Of a DNA stretch of 64,000 bases, positions 9,893 to 18,950 are shown one piece after another. The position numbers and the translations under genes were made by a program. Source of the DNA: Chitinophaga pinensis DSM 2588 (GTDB lineage Bacteria > Bacteroidota > Bacteroidia > Chitinophagales > Chitinophagaceae); contig NC_013132.1 of assembly GCF_000024005.1 (NCBI RefSeq), forward strand, positions 3,156,001 to 3,220,000, read 5' to 3'. The notes under the pieces were generated by a model, which saw only the letters and a program-made list of their open reading frames with translations, was not told the DNA's origin and ran no database searches. How positions within the stretch are numbered: position 1 is the stretch's first letter; each line of letters opens with the position of its first letter.

Positions 9893-11293
9893 TTAGAATT
9901 CATTGATGAATAGAGAAAAATTGCCACTCGCAGCTGCTTTCAGCAACAGTGCCTGCCATACATTAGTGTAGGCAATATCACGGTCTGTCTCTGCACGGTT
10001 CAGGGTATAGAATACCTGTGTTACGTCCACAATGGTATTCAGTCCGTTCCGGTATAATACTGTTCTCTGGTTGTAAGCTTCTGTTGCTGCATTCACCTGT
10101 ATCGGCGCTTCGGCGTAGTTGTCGAGTGCATTTTTGATCCGGGTGTCTGACAGTATTAACTGTGCTGTCAGTTGCTGACGTACCAGCTCATATTCATCCT
10201 GGAGACCTTTAGATACATATTTCTGAGAGGCCGTCTGGTGTTTCACTCTCAGCGGAGAGGTCAGGTTCCATGTGACGCCTATACCTACCAGATAGTTACT
10301 GCGGTTAGGTTTAACACCATCCCAGTAGCCCTTATTATAAGCCGTCTGGTCAGTAATATAGTTCGCGTCAAATCCGGAGCCTCTCGTCTGTATTGCGCTG
10401 AATACAGAGAAAGCAGGATAGTTCAGCGTATGGATATAACGGGCCTGTTCGTCGCTGACCTTAATACGGTTCTCGTAGAACTTCAGTAACGGATGCCCCT
10501 GGATATTTGCGCTGACGCTGTCAGACAGTGCACCTGGTATACGTGCGATAAATAAGGTGTCCAGTACGAAATTGATCGGCGGTACGCCCATCAGTTGTGC
10601 CAGCTGATTGGAATAGGTCTGCTCCGCATCTTTCGCCTTGGTATAGGCGATCTTTGCATTGGATACCTCTGCATTGGCCAGGGTAGAGTCTACGCCTGGA
10701 ATCAGTCCATTCAGTGCTCTTGTTACCACCACTGAGCGGAAAGTATCCGCACGTTCCAGGTTGTTCCACCAGGAACGGGTAAGACGTTGTGCTGCCAGCA
10801 GGTTCAGATAAGCACCTGCCACCCTTACGGAATGCTGAAACTGTTCCTGTTCCCAGTCTGACTGGTCTCTGTTTACCGCTGCCTGTGCTGCTTTGATCCT
10901 CTCCTTGGCACGGCCGAAAGCAAAGAAATCCCAGTTCAGGTTGGCGAGATAAAGTCCGCCGAATGCCGCGTTCCAGTTCTGTGAAGGAAGGGTAGGACCC
11001 GAAGAGGCTACCCCTAAACCATTCAGACCATAAGACGGCCCGAATTGCCCGTTGACGGTACCGTAATCCTGCTGGGCGGATACGTTCAGGTTTGGTAGAT
11101 AATCCCGCTTTGCCTGTGTGGCTGTAGCTTTGGACGCGCTCAGGTAATTGGCTTTAGCCTTGACGGTCCCATAGTTGGCCAGCGCGGTCTGTACTGCTTC
11201 TTTCAACGTCAGTACCTGCTGTGCGTGTAGCGCCTCCATCGATCCGTGCCATAACAGCAGGAAAAGGACTACGACGATTCTTTTTGTTTGCAT
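9893..11293 (-). CDS. TolC-like outer-membrane efflux protein
   Basis: 466 aa with a signal peptide ending about ALHAQQ. The mature protein has the two-repeat, coiled-coil-rich composition of the outer-membrane factor family: LTLKEAVQTALANYGTVK near the start, a long helical segment around FRSVVVTRALNG, and YRNGLNTIVDVTQVFYTLN near the C-terminus. It should form the exit duct of the RND pump encoded just downstream. It is separated from the kinase gene by 30 nt and from the pump gene by 4 nt, consistent with cotranscription. Confidence 0.9.
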   Translation of the reverse strand: MQTKRIVVVLFLLLWHGSMEALHAQQVLTLKEAVQTALANYGTVKAKANYLSASKATATQAKRDYLPNLNVSAQQDYGTVNGQFGPSYGLNGLGVASSGPTLPSQNWNAAFGGLYLANLNWDFFAFGRAKERIKAAQAAVNRDQSDWEQEQFQHSVRVAGAYLNLLAAQRLTRSWWNNLERADTFRSVVVTRALNGLIPGVDSTLANAEVSNAKIAYTKAKDAEQTYSNQLAQLMGVPPINFVLDTLFIARIPGALSDSVSANIQGHPLLKFYENRIKVSDEQARYIHTLNYPAFSVFSAIQTRGSGFDANYITDQTAYNKGYWDGVKPNRSNYLVGIGVTWNLTSPLRVKHQTASQKYVSKGLQDEYELVRQQLTAQLILSDTRIKNALDNYAEAPIQVNAATEAYNQRTVLYRNGLNTIVDVTQVFYTLNRAETDRDIAYTNVWQALLLKAAASGNFSLFINEF

Positions 11294-11323
11294 GATAATA
11301 CTTAAACATTAAGACCATGAACC

Positions 11324-12658
11324 CTAAAACTGTTTCTCAGGAAAACGTGTGCTGGATGCTTCCTTTAGCGGCTTTATGTTCTCTGTTGATTCCTCGAAAA
11401 TAATTTGCATGATATGCCAGCCTTCGGCGTAATCATATTGAATGTTGAAATGGTTGACGTCACAGATCTGTTTGACGATCGCCAGACCTATACCGATTGA
11501 ATCGTTGTTCCTGCTTCCTTTTTTGAAACGTCTGAACAACTGATTGGTAGGTACCTCCGGTGGGTTACCGGTATTGGCGATGACCAGTCTTGACCTGTTT
11601 AATGTTACACGGATCTGACCTCCCTGTACGTTGTGTCTGATGGCATTGCTCAGCAGATTGCCAAGCAGGATGTCGGTCAGCGCGGGGTGTAGCTGCACCT
11701 TGACGCCGGTGGTGATCATTGTCTCCTGTGTAATGGATTTCATATCCATCAGTTCTGAAAAACTCTGCAATGCATCTGTGATCAGTTGTGATATAGAGAT
11801 ACTTTGCCGGGTGTCAAACTCGTTGTTTTCGAGTCTGGCAAGTAGTGTCAGTGAACTGTTGATCCTGGATAATTTGTCGATCGCATTCTGCATATCCCCG
11901 ATCAGCGGCACGATGGTATCTGGTTCTTTGCCCTGCAGATAAGACTCCGTCAGCAGTTCCAGCTTATTACGCAGTACGGCCAATGGGGTCTGTAATTCAT
12001 GAGACGCATTCTCTGTAAACTCTTTCAGAGAACGATAGTCGTCCAGCGCCTTGTCTGCCATCCCGTTCAGGAAACAGTTCAGCGTTTTCAGTTCAGCCGC
12101 ATTGGCAGCAGGTAATTGTAGCGGCCTTCTGTCTTTGAGGTTGAATGAACGCACTTTTTTCATTGCCTGATGAAAAGGCGCCAGTATCAGTCTCGATACG
12201 AAGCGGGCAGACAATACAGTCAACGTCAGCAGAATCGCAAAAATCCAGATGAAAGAACTGAAAAGACCTTTTAATATCTCTTTCGCCTTGGTGATGTAGT
12301 TGTACGACGAAATACTGTAATAGTGGCCATTGATATTATAAAAAGAAGTAACCGTCAGCCTGCACTCCCGGTGCTGCAGCATCGTATTGAAAAAGGTATG
12401 CTCATATACATCATACTTATTCACCGGTATTTCAAATTCCAGCAGTTTGATTTCTACGGGCCTGCCTTTCATGTAGGTATCCGGTGATACGCCGTGCCGC
12501 ATCTGCATCGCCATCTGGTCATTACATACCTTCAGACGGTCAATCTCTGCCTGGTCGATACCTGATTTTACTTTGTGATAAGCAATCACAAATCCTACCA
12601 GCATCGCGGTCAGCGTGATGCACAGATACCATAAGGTGAACTTGTTGATCAGCTTCAT
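11324..12658 (-). CDS. Sensor histidine kinase
   Basis: 444 aa. Two membrane helices (about 8-27 and 132-150) flank a small periplasmic sensor of about 105 residues with no recognisable fold. The kinase core has an H-box with phospho-acceptor His220 (ASHELQTPL), an N-box (LLSNAIRHN), a G1-like segment (ANTGNPP), an F-box region (LFRRFKKGS) and G2 (IGIGLAIVKQ). Its ATG overlaps the stop codon of the response regulator gene (4-nt overlap), so the two are translationally coupled. The genes for a complete RND tripartite pump follow, so the stimulus is probably a pump substrate or envelope stress (inference). Confidence 0.92.
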   Translation of the reverse strand: MKLINKFTLWYLCITLTAMLVGFVIAYHKVKSGIDQAEIDRLKVCNDQMAMQMRHGVSPDTYMKGRPVEIKLLEFEIPVNKYDVYEHTFFNTMLQHRECRLTVTSFYNINGHYYSISSYNYITKAKEILKGLFSSFIWIFAILLTLTVLSARFVSRLILAPFHQAMKKVRSFNLKDRRPLQLPAANAAELKTLNCFLNGMADKALDDYRSLKEFTENASHELQTPLAVLRNKLELLTESYLQGKEPDTIVPLIGDMQNAIDKLSRINSSLTLLARLENNEFDTRQSISISQLITDALQSFSELMDMKSITQETMITTGVKVQLHPALTDILLGNLLSNAIRHNVQGGQIRVTLNRSRLVIANTGNPPEVPTNQLFRRFKKGSRNNDSIGIGLAIVKQICDVNHFNIQYDYAEGWHIMQIIFEESTENIKPLKEASSTRFPEKQF

Positions 12659-13338
12659 GATACAGCAGTATTAAATTTGTAACCTAATCCGTATACGGTA
12701 TTGATATAATCGGCTCCCTCTGCAGCATGTATTTTCTTCCGGAGATTCTTGACATGCTGGTATACAAAGTCAAAATTAGCCAGGTTATCGGTATAGTCGC
12801 CCCACAGATGCGCAGCAATCGACTGACGGGATAAGACCCTGTTCTTGTTCACAAGGAAATACAAAAGCAGGTCAAATTCCTTTGGCGTTACATCCAGTCT
12901 GATCTCATTCACACTCGCTTCCAGCGTATCTGTGTTCAACGTGATCTCATTAAAGCTCACAATATTACTCCCCTGTAGTTTCTTTCTTCTGAAGATGGCT
13001 CTTAGCCTGGCGTGTAATTCAGGAAGATGAAAAGGTTTGGTCAGATAATCATCCGCACCGCCTTCCAGTCCGCTTATCTTATCGTCCAGTGAGTTTTTCG
13101 CGGAAATAATCAGTACACAACTGTCAATCTTTTCAAGGTGCATGAACTGTAATAATTCCAGTCCGTTTCCATCCGGTAAGGTGATATCCAGCAACACACA
13201 GTCATACTGGAATCCTGACAACTTATCATAAGCTTCACTGCTGGTATAGCTTACCTCGCACAGATAACCTTCCTTTTCGAGAAAGTTACTAATGCTGCCG
13301 GCCAGCTCCATGTTATCTTCAACGAGCAGAACTTTCAT
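12655..13338 (-). CDS. OmpR/PhoB-family response regulator
   Basis: 227 aa. The receiver domain has the acidic pair in VEDN, phospho-acceptor Asp51 in LLDITLPDGNG and the conserved Lys in IISAKNS. The C-terminal winged helix has the family pattern LTPKEFDLL-like (VTPKEFDLLLYF) and VYQHVKNLRKKI followed by TVYGLGYKF. First gene of the RR-HK-TolC-RND-adaptor operon. Upstream, two copies of a 10-mer spaced 11 bp apart (13365-13385) are well placed to be its own binding site. Confidence 0.93.
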   Translation of the reverse strand: MKVLLVEDNMELAGSISNFLEKEGYLCEVSYTSSEAYDKLSGFQYDCVLLDITLPDGNGLELLQFMHLEKIDSCVLIISAKNSLDDKISGLEGGADDYLTKPFHLPELHARLRAIFRRKKLQGSNIVSFNEITLNTDTLEASVNEIRLDVTPKEFDLLLYFLVNKNRVLSRQSIAAHLWGDYTDNLANFDFVYQHVKNLRKKIHAAEGADYINTVYGLGYKFNTAVS

Positions 13339-13364
13339 ATAAGCTGCATAATTCGTTTTTAAAT

Positions 13365-13385
13365 TTGAAGCAATCTTGAAGCAAT
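13365..13385 (-). promoter_or_regulatory. Candidate response-regulator operator (tandem direct repeat)
   Basis: TTGAAGCAAT occurs twice, at 13365-13374 and 13376-13385 (plus-strand reading), with exactly 11 bp between starts. The repeats lie 27-47 bp upstream of the regulator start codon. OmpR/PhoB-type regulators bind head-to-tail repeats of about 10-11 bp, so this is a plausible autoregulatory site. Confidence 0.5.
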
Positions 13386-13402
13386 GTCACCCTTACGTTT
13401 AT

Positions 13403-13438
13403 AAAAAAAGAACCACCGGTCATACGTGGTTCTTTTTT
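13403..13438. terminator. Bidirectional terminator-like hairpin upstream of the efflux operon
   Basis: Arms 13404-13416 and 13426-13438 pair (GAACCAC/GTGGTTC plus A6/T6) around a 9-nt loop. It insulates the regulator promoter from upstream readthrough. Confidence 0.7.
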
Positions 13439-13567
13439 ACTGTCTTGATGTCCGTTGAGTACCTTAAAATTGTACTGTAAAATTGGGAAGAATCCTGTTC
13501 TTAAGATTGTTCCATTCAAATGAATAGTTGTAAAATTCAAAGTTTTTTAATGGCCGGGGCCTGTAGG

Positions 13568-13750
13568 GAATTAAGAATTAGGAATTAGAAATTAAGAATT
13601 CAAATAACAATTGATAATCAACGAATTTTAAAAAGACATTTTATTTCAGGCGTATCAAACAATTGGTTGTTTCCTGGCGCACTCGACTATTCCTTGTTGT
13701 TTCCACCGCCTTCCAATTGTTAATTCTTCATTTTTAATTCTTAATTATTC
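13568..13750. repeat. MITE-like AT-rich element with imperfect terminal inverted repeats
   Basis: The left arm 13568-13613 is built from AATTAAGAATTAGGAATTAG-like units and ends ...AACAATTG. The right arm 13714-13750 starts CAATTGTTAATTC and is an imperfect reverse complement of it, with indels. The roughly 100-bp core has no ORF and contains AAACAATTGGTTGTTT, a smaller inverted repeat. No target-site duplication is obvious by eye. Related arm sequence is seen at 48108-48125 and 61404-61424. Confidence 0.45.
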
Positions 13751-13753
13751 AAT

Positions 13754-13790
13754 AAAAAAAGGGGGCGGACTTTTACAAGTCCACCCCCTT
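13754..13790 (-). terminator. Terminator of the 13815 T9SS surface-protein gene
   Basis: A 14-bp GC-rich stem with one mismatch (arms about 13759-13772 and 13777-13790) is followed on the minus strand by seven T. It lies 25 nt after the stop of the 13815 gene. Confidence 0.85.
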
Positions 13791-13814
13791 GAATAAAACG
13801 GGTCTGTTGCAGGT

Positions 13815-15773
13815 TTATCGTAACAAATTGATGGCTCCTTTTTTAACCACACTGGTCTTATCTGTCATAGTAATCCTTACAGTGTAACTATATACGCCTG
13901 ACGGCTGTAGTTTACCATTATAAGTGCCATTCCATCCGGTCAGCTGGTTCGTCTGATAGATCAGCTCTCCCCACTGATTAAATACTTTCATCTCAATGGC
14001 AGAGATAGACGTACCCTCCGGTTTGAAATAGTCATTCTTACCATCACCGTTCGGCGTAAAGGCATTTGGAATAAAGATCTCGCCTGGTTTAGGTTTTGCA
14101 CTGGCCAGTCCCGGCAAACTATTCTGACAAGCCAGCGGCCCCAGGGCAATTACTTTAATGTTGATAGACTGCTGATTGGTGATGCCGCTCACCAGGTGAG
14201 TGGTACCCATATTACCGCTGCTAGGAGCATTATAAGCGCCGCCATCCACAGATACCAGGTAACCTGTAGCACCTGGTACAGGATCCCAGGTAAAGGTCAC
14301 GCCAGTGGCAGTGATCGTACCTGCTTTTACTACGGGTGTAGGAGCCCTGTCAAACGGAGTGACTGTCACCGCTGTTCTGTCACTGGCACATGGGCCATTC
14401 ACCGCTTCCACATACAAAGTTGTTTCTGTCGTGATAGCCGGCGTCTCATATGTTGCGCCGGTGCCTTGTACGCTGCCTCCTGAAGGGAAGGTGTACCAGT
14501 TGTAAGTAAATGGTGTGCTGGCATTGGTGATATTTAATGTGGCCGTACTATCCGGACAAAGCGTCACCGGTGTTACCAACGGCGCAGCCGGTTTTTGGGT
14601 GACGGTTATCTTGATGCTGTCTATCACTTTACATCCATTTTCATCAACACCCGTCAGTTTGAAAGTCGTCGTGGTATCTGGTGAAATGGTGAAACTGGAG
14701 TCTGTCCTGGCCCCTGGTTCCCATGTATAGGACTGCATCCGTCCGCCTGTTGGAATCGCCCAGATCTTCGTGTCAGTACCCGTGCAGATATCACCTGGTT
14801 TAGCCAATGCCTTCAGGAGGATCATGGATTCTTCACTTACGTCTGCGGTGAAATCCGCCGGACAACCATTCGCATCGGTCACTGTCAGGGTATAGGTACC
14901 CGCTGCTACACCGGTAGCGGTTTCTGTTGTCTGTACCGGCGTGGTATTCCAGGAATAGCTCAGCGGGAAAGAACCGCCGCTGGCTGTTGCCTGCACAACA
15001 CCATCACTATTGCCACAGGTGGCTTTGGTTACATCAGTCGTCACAGCAATCGGTACATATGCCTGTCCGGATACTGCCAGGAACACGGCTCTTGACGTAT
15101 TACCGGGATCGCCGCTCTGCACATAATTAATGGAAACAGATGCAATGTCCTTTGCCTGGTTTGCACAGGCAGGAGCTATATCGATACAATAAATACGCGG
15201 GTCATTCGAGCTGAGACCTTCCACACTGTAAGGACCAGCCGCCTGTCTTTTGATACGGCCATAGCTGTCAAAAACAGGATTGGTACCACCAAACCAGTCG
15301 AGGATCGTGGATGTATCAGGAACGGAATGCGTACCGTCTGTATAATTAAACGTAATAGACACTGTACTGCTTTGCTCTGTAGAATAACAGAGAAAACTGA
15401 TCTTACTGTAAGCGCCGGGTGTAACAAATGTCAGGGTGTCTAAACCGGTCGTCAGGTTAACGTTTCCGTTTTTAGACATGTACAATACGTTATTACCGGT
15501 GTAAGCGGCCATCTGGTAGGTACGTAAGCCTGTGGAGAAGAGACCGTCATTGGGTATACCCGCATCCAGGTTATTAAGCGCGGCAAAATCAAAAGTATAC
15601 AGGATCTTTTCCTGGATATCCAGACCTGTACTGGTCACGGCGGTAGCGTTTATGCCTGCTTCTGCAACACCATCATTGTTGTAACCCGTTACAGCTATAG
15701 GCGTATAGGTTTGTGCATATAGCCGGCAGGCACATATGACCAGCATGGAGGCAACAATTAGAACACGTTTCAT
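13815..15773 (-). CDS. T9SS type B surface protein with SprB-like repeat (paralogue 1)
   Basis: 652 aa. A signal peptide (about 1-20, ending LYAQ) leads into an N-terminal domain of about 220 residues (TYTPIAVTGYNNDGVAEAG...) that I do not recognise but which is shared with the neighbouring 15806 product. Next come a SprB-like repeat (about 245-315, ATCGNSDGVVQATASGG...GTYTLTVTDANGC), Ig/PKD-like modules, an FN3-like module, and the type B T9SS/gliding-type C-terminal domain (about 565-652, IPNAFTPNGDGKNDYF ... SGVYSYTV). This architecture fits a cell-surface protein exported by T9SS, an adhesin or motility-type surface fibre. The gene is 32 nt downstream of its paralogue and likely cotranscribed. 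Confidence 0.85.
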   Translation of the reverse strand: MKRVLIVASMLVICACRLYAQTYTPIAVTGYNNDGVAEAGINATAVTSTGLDIQEKILYTFDFAALNNLDAGIPNDGLFSTGLRTYQMAAYTGNNVLYMSKNGNVNLTTGLDTLTFVTPGAYSKISFLCYSTEQSSTVSITFNYTDGTHSVPDTSTILDWFGGTNPVFDSYGRIKRQAAGPYSVEGLSSNDPRIYCIDIAPACANQAKDIASVSINYVQSGDPGNTSRAVFLAVSGQAYVPIAVTTDVTKATCGNSDGVVQATASGGSFPLSYSWNTTPVQTTETATGVAAGTYTLTVTDANGCPADFTADVSEESMILLKALAKPGDICTGTDTKIWAIPTGGRMQSYTWEPGARTDSSFTISPDTTTTFKLTGVDENGCKVIDSIKITVTQKPAAPLVTPVTLCPDSTATLNITNASTPFTYNWYTFPSGGSVQGTGATYETPAITTETTLYVEAVNGPCASDRTAVTVTPFDRAPTPVVKAGTITATGVTFTWDPVPGATGYLVSVDGGAYNAPSSGNMGTTHLVSGITNQQSINIKVIALGPLACQNSLPGLASAKPKPGEIFIPNAFTPNGDGKNDYFKPEGTSISAIEMKVFNQWGELIYQTNQLTGWNGTYNGKLQPSGVYSYTVRITMTDKTSVVKKGAINLLR

Positions 15774-15805
15774 TCAATTGGTATTTTTGGTTGATACTAA
15801 ATTTA

Positions 15806-18253
15806 TTACCGTAGCAGCGCCACCCATCCTGTGTAGGGCTTCTCGTCTGCCGATGTTTTGATGACATAATAATAAGTACCCACTGGTAGCGGCTGACCAC
15901 GTCTGGTGCCATCCCATGGGGTATAACCGATGCCCGTAAATACGATCTGGCCCCAGCGGTTATAGATTTCTGTTGTAGCCATTGGCCTTGCTTTCAGACC
16001 GTCGATGCTCCAGGTGTCGTTGATCCCGTCTCCATTCGGACTAAATACATTCGGAATTTCCAGTACCAGGTCAGGCGTTACGATGTACCATGCATGACTG
16101 ATGCTGTCAGTACAGCCGATCTCATTTGCTGCGTAAAGGGTTACTCTGTAGCTGCCGGGTAATTCATATTTGTGCTGTGCGTCTTCTGTATCGGCGGAAT
16201 TGCCATCTCCGAAATCCCAGCTGTAGTTCACTGCAAATTCAGAGGTGTTATTGAACGTAAAGGAGCCATTCTTAAATTCTACGGGTACATTTTCTCCCGG
16301 GGCAGCACTGAAAGCTGCTACAGGTGGTGTCAGTATGTTGATCAGGGCTGTCTTTGTAATGGTCTTTGTACACAATCCCTGGGCGCTGGCAGTCAGTGAA
16401 ACCGTATAGGTACCAGGCGCTGTATAGTTGCCAACAGGGTCTTCTTCAGTAGTCTGTGTACCATTACCCAGTGACCAGGTGTAACTATCGGCCAGCTGTG
16501 ACAGATTGGTGAAGCTGATCTCCTGTGGCGCACAACCTGTCGTCAGATCGGTTGAGAAATCAGGTACAGGTACCGGTATCGCAGTAATAGCTACCGGTAC
16601 TGCCGTATCAGCACATACACCGTCTTTGATGGAAAAAGTAATGGTGCCATTCCGCTCATAAGTGATTGAATATGGACCAAACCCACTGCCGCTTCTTATG
16701 GCGCCACCTCCCCAGTTCCAGGTAGGCACTGCATTCGGACCATTGCTGCCGGTAGAAGTAATGGTGATGGATTCCCCCGCGCAGATGGGCGTTTTGCTGA
16801 CAGTAAACGAAGCAACAGGTGGTTGTGACACCACAATATCATGCGTGGCCATTGCTGACACGCAACCGTCTTCAGTGATCTGTAATTGTATCGGGTATTG
16901 CCCTGCTGCATTGAAACGGATATCATAAGGACCTGCTCCCGTACCGTTTTGTACCGTCGCGCCGGCAAAGTTGTGCCAGTTGTAGGTGGCGCCCGGTCCT
17001 GCGTTACCCCTAAACGTCAGCGTATTACCCGTTCCCAGGCAAACTGTATCTGGCAATACGCTGAAGGCAGCAACAGGTGTAGGTTTAACCGCTACTTCCA
17101 CGGTATCTCTGACTGTACAACCCAATCCATCCTGTGCGGATACGATATAAGAAGTGGTGTCCGTTGGTGTAACAGTTATACTGCTCCCGGTCCCATTGCC
17201 CGGTGTCCAGGAATAGTTGCTGACCGTCCCGCCGCTGGCAGTCACGCTGAGTGTCGATGTCTCACCGGCACAGATCTGTGTTGGCATAGCCGTTGCGGTC
17301 AAGGTGGTAGTAGACAACATAGCCACGGTTTCCGTCACATTGGTCACACAGTTATTAGCATCTCTGATAGCCAGGGTATAAGTGCCACCTGCCAGTCCGG
17401 TCGCTGTAGGCGTGGTCTGCACTGGTGTAGTACTCCAGCTGTAGGAGAGTGGTTGTGTGCCGCCGGTTGCCGTAACGGCAATACTGCCGCTGGCTCCTCC
17501 GCAGACAGCATCTGTTTTGGTGCTGGTGTAGGTCAGCGGTGTAAAGGATACACCTGACAGACCAACAATCAGTGCCCGCGAACTGATATTCGGTCCCTGT
17601 ACATACAGGAATGAAACAGAGCTCACCAGCTTAGACTGATCTGCACAGGGGATGTTGAAATCAAAGGAATACATACGGGGCTCGCTCGGCAATCCGTCTA
17701 CTGTCGGAAAAGTGGCTGTCCGGGTGAGACGCCCCATCCCACTGAAGATAAAAGGTGTTCCGAAGAACCAGTCCTTGATCTGCAGCGTACCGGCATTGGA
17801 GGATGTACCATCCGTATAATTGAGGGTGACAATGACAGTACTGTTATTCTCTGTACCAAAAGCCAGGATACTCAGGTTACTGTACATCGCCGGTGTAGCC
17901 AGCGTCAGTGTGCCTGCCGCCAGGGAGTTGGCTACATTGCCGCTGGCGGACAGGTATAAGCCATTCGGAGCCGTGTAAGGGTTCATCTGGTAAGTACGGG
18001 TACCGCTGACGAAAGTACCATTGTCAACGATGCCACCGTCGATACCATTGGTAGCTGCGAATGACTGGGTATACAATATGTGGTTGCTGCCATCAATCAC
18101 GGTAGACGTTACCGCCACCGCATCAGTACCTGCTTCTGCTACAATGTCTGCATTATAACCCGTTACGGTGATCGGTGTAAAGGTTTGTGCATACATTAAC
18201 TGCGTGCTGGTATAGATGGACAATAATAGGGTAATAGTAAAGATGCGCTTCAT
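15806..18253 (-). CDS. T9SS type B surface protein with SprB-like and PKD repeats (paralogue 2)
   Basis: 815 aa. It begins with a signal peptide (ending LMYAQ) and the same unrecognised N-terminal domain as the 13815 product (TFTPITVTGYNADIVAEAG). A SprB-like repeat (AVCGGASGSIAVTATGG...GTYTLAIRDANNC) is followed by several PKD-type modules (YTWSLGNGTQTTEEDP, YSWDFGDGNSADTEDAQH) and the type B sorting domain (IPNVFSPNGDGINDTW ... VGTYYYVI). The PKD stretch makes it about 160 residues longer than its paralogue. Same predicted role: T9SS-exported surface protein, perhaps adhesion. It is the first gene of the pair. Confidence 0.85.
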   Translation of the reverse strand: MKRIFTITLLLSIYTSTQLMYAQTFTPITVTGYNADIVAEAGTDAVAVTSTVIDGSNHILYTQSFAATNGIDGGIVDNGTFVSGTRTYQMNPYTAPNGLYLSASGNVANSLAAGTLTLATPAMYSNLSILAFGTENNSTVIVTLNYTDGTSSNAGTLQIKDWFFGTPFIFSGMGRLTRTATFPTVDGLPSEPRMYSFDFNIPCADQSKLVSSVSFLYVQGPNISSRALIVGLSGVSFTPLTYTSTKTDAVCGGASGSIAVTATGGTQPLSYSWSTTPVQTTPTATGLAGGTYTLAIRDANNCVTNVTETVAMLSTTTLTATAMPTQICAGETSTLSVTASGGTVSNYSWTPGNGTGSSITVTPTDTTSYIVSAQDGLGCTVRDTVEVAVKPTPVAAFSVLPDTVCLGTGNTLTFRGNAGPGATYNWHNFAGATVQNGTGAGPYDIRFNAAGQYPIQLQITEDGCVSAMATHDIVVSQPPVASFTVSKTPICAGESITITSTGSNGPNAVPTWNWGGGAIRSGSGFGPYSITYERNGTITFSIKDGVCADTAVPVAITAIPVPVPDFSTDLTTGCAPQEISFTNLSQLADSYTWSLGNGTQTTEEDPVGNYTAPGTYTVSLTASAQGLCTKTITKTALINILTPPVAAFSAAPGENVPVEFKNGSFTFNNTSEFAVNYSWDFGDGNSADTEDAQHKYELPGSYRVTLYAANEIGCTDSISHAWYIVTPDLVLEIPNVFSPNGDGINDTWSIDGLKARPMATTEIYNRWGQIVFTGIGYTPWDGTRRGQPLPVGTYYYVIKTSADEKPYTGWVALLR

Positions 18254-18510
18254 GAACGGTCATTAGATTTCGGTCAATAAATTGGCAGGGTATAGGCATA
18301 TAGCCATGCACAATTACGGAGGCCCCTGAAGGAAGCATCCGCCAGCAACAGTTAACTTTCACAGGTAAATACTCGGAGATGAAAAAAAAGGGTGGGTAAG
18401 GGAATATATATTTTTTATTTCAATAATTAAAACAGGTAAGGGATAGTCTGTTTTTACAGCTATCGGGGTCTGAAGATGGCAGGTTTTAGAAAGAAATTCC
18501 CGAAAAAAGG

Positions 18511-18810
18511 TCAGATGACAGTTATTTCGAATTTTCTGGAGTTGATGGCAGGCCCCTCTGTTTCCCAGGTGCGGCGTTGCTCAAAAGTGACAGTTGCCTG
18601 TCCCGGTTCCTTCCCGTTGATCACAAATGACTCTTCATTATTGATACGGGCTTCCTGCCGGATGGCATCCGTCTCCTCGTCGTGCGGGCTGACTTCTACA
18701 CATGCCGTATTACTGATCTGGTAAGACCATTGGAAGCCGGCAGTGCCGAGACCGGGTAAAATAACAGGTAATGAAGTCCCTTGTCTTATCTTTTTGGATT
18801 CGGTTTCCAT
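18511..18810 (-). CDS. Chagasin-like (I42 family) cysteine peptidase inhibitor, putative
   Basis: 99 aa from the ATG at 18810 (the open frame extends to 18849). The order of motifs fits the chagasin/I42 fold: ILPGLGTAGFQWSY near the N-terminus in place of the NPTTGxxW loop, a central FVINGKEPGQATVTF strand, and QRRTWE in place of the RPW loop, then a final beta-strand KFEITVI. Family members known elsewhere block papain-type peptidases by these three loops. No signal peptide is visible, so it would act in the cytoplasm. It stands alone between surface-protein genes and a lipoprotein; a clan CD-type peptidase gene lies 3 kb away. The loops are divergent, so inhibitory activity is uncertain. 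Confidence 0.6.
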   Translation of the reverse strand: METESKKIRQGTSLPVILPGLGTAGFQWSYQISNTACVEVSPHDEETDAIRQEARINNEESFVINGKEPGQATVTFEQRRTWETEGPAINSRKFEITVI

Positions 18811-18950
18811 AATAGCAGGTTTTAATGGAAATTGAGGATAACAGTACAATTATAATGCTGGCAATCATCAGGCCAGAAAGATAACCAGGCTATTACAACA
18901 GGTTATGGAACGATAATTGCTGCCTTTCGCCCGTTTAAAAAAAAGCCAAC

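Noticed and set aside
13319..13540. 73-residue minus-strand frame upstream of the response regulator
   Set aside because: It runs through a strong terminator hairpin and the candidate operator and overlaps the regulator start; composition is not protein-like.
16886..17557. 223-residue plus-strand frame inside the PKD/SprB protein gene
   Set aside because: Antisense to repeat domains with clear conserved motifs; Cys/Arg-rich composition typical of shadow frames.
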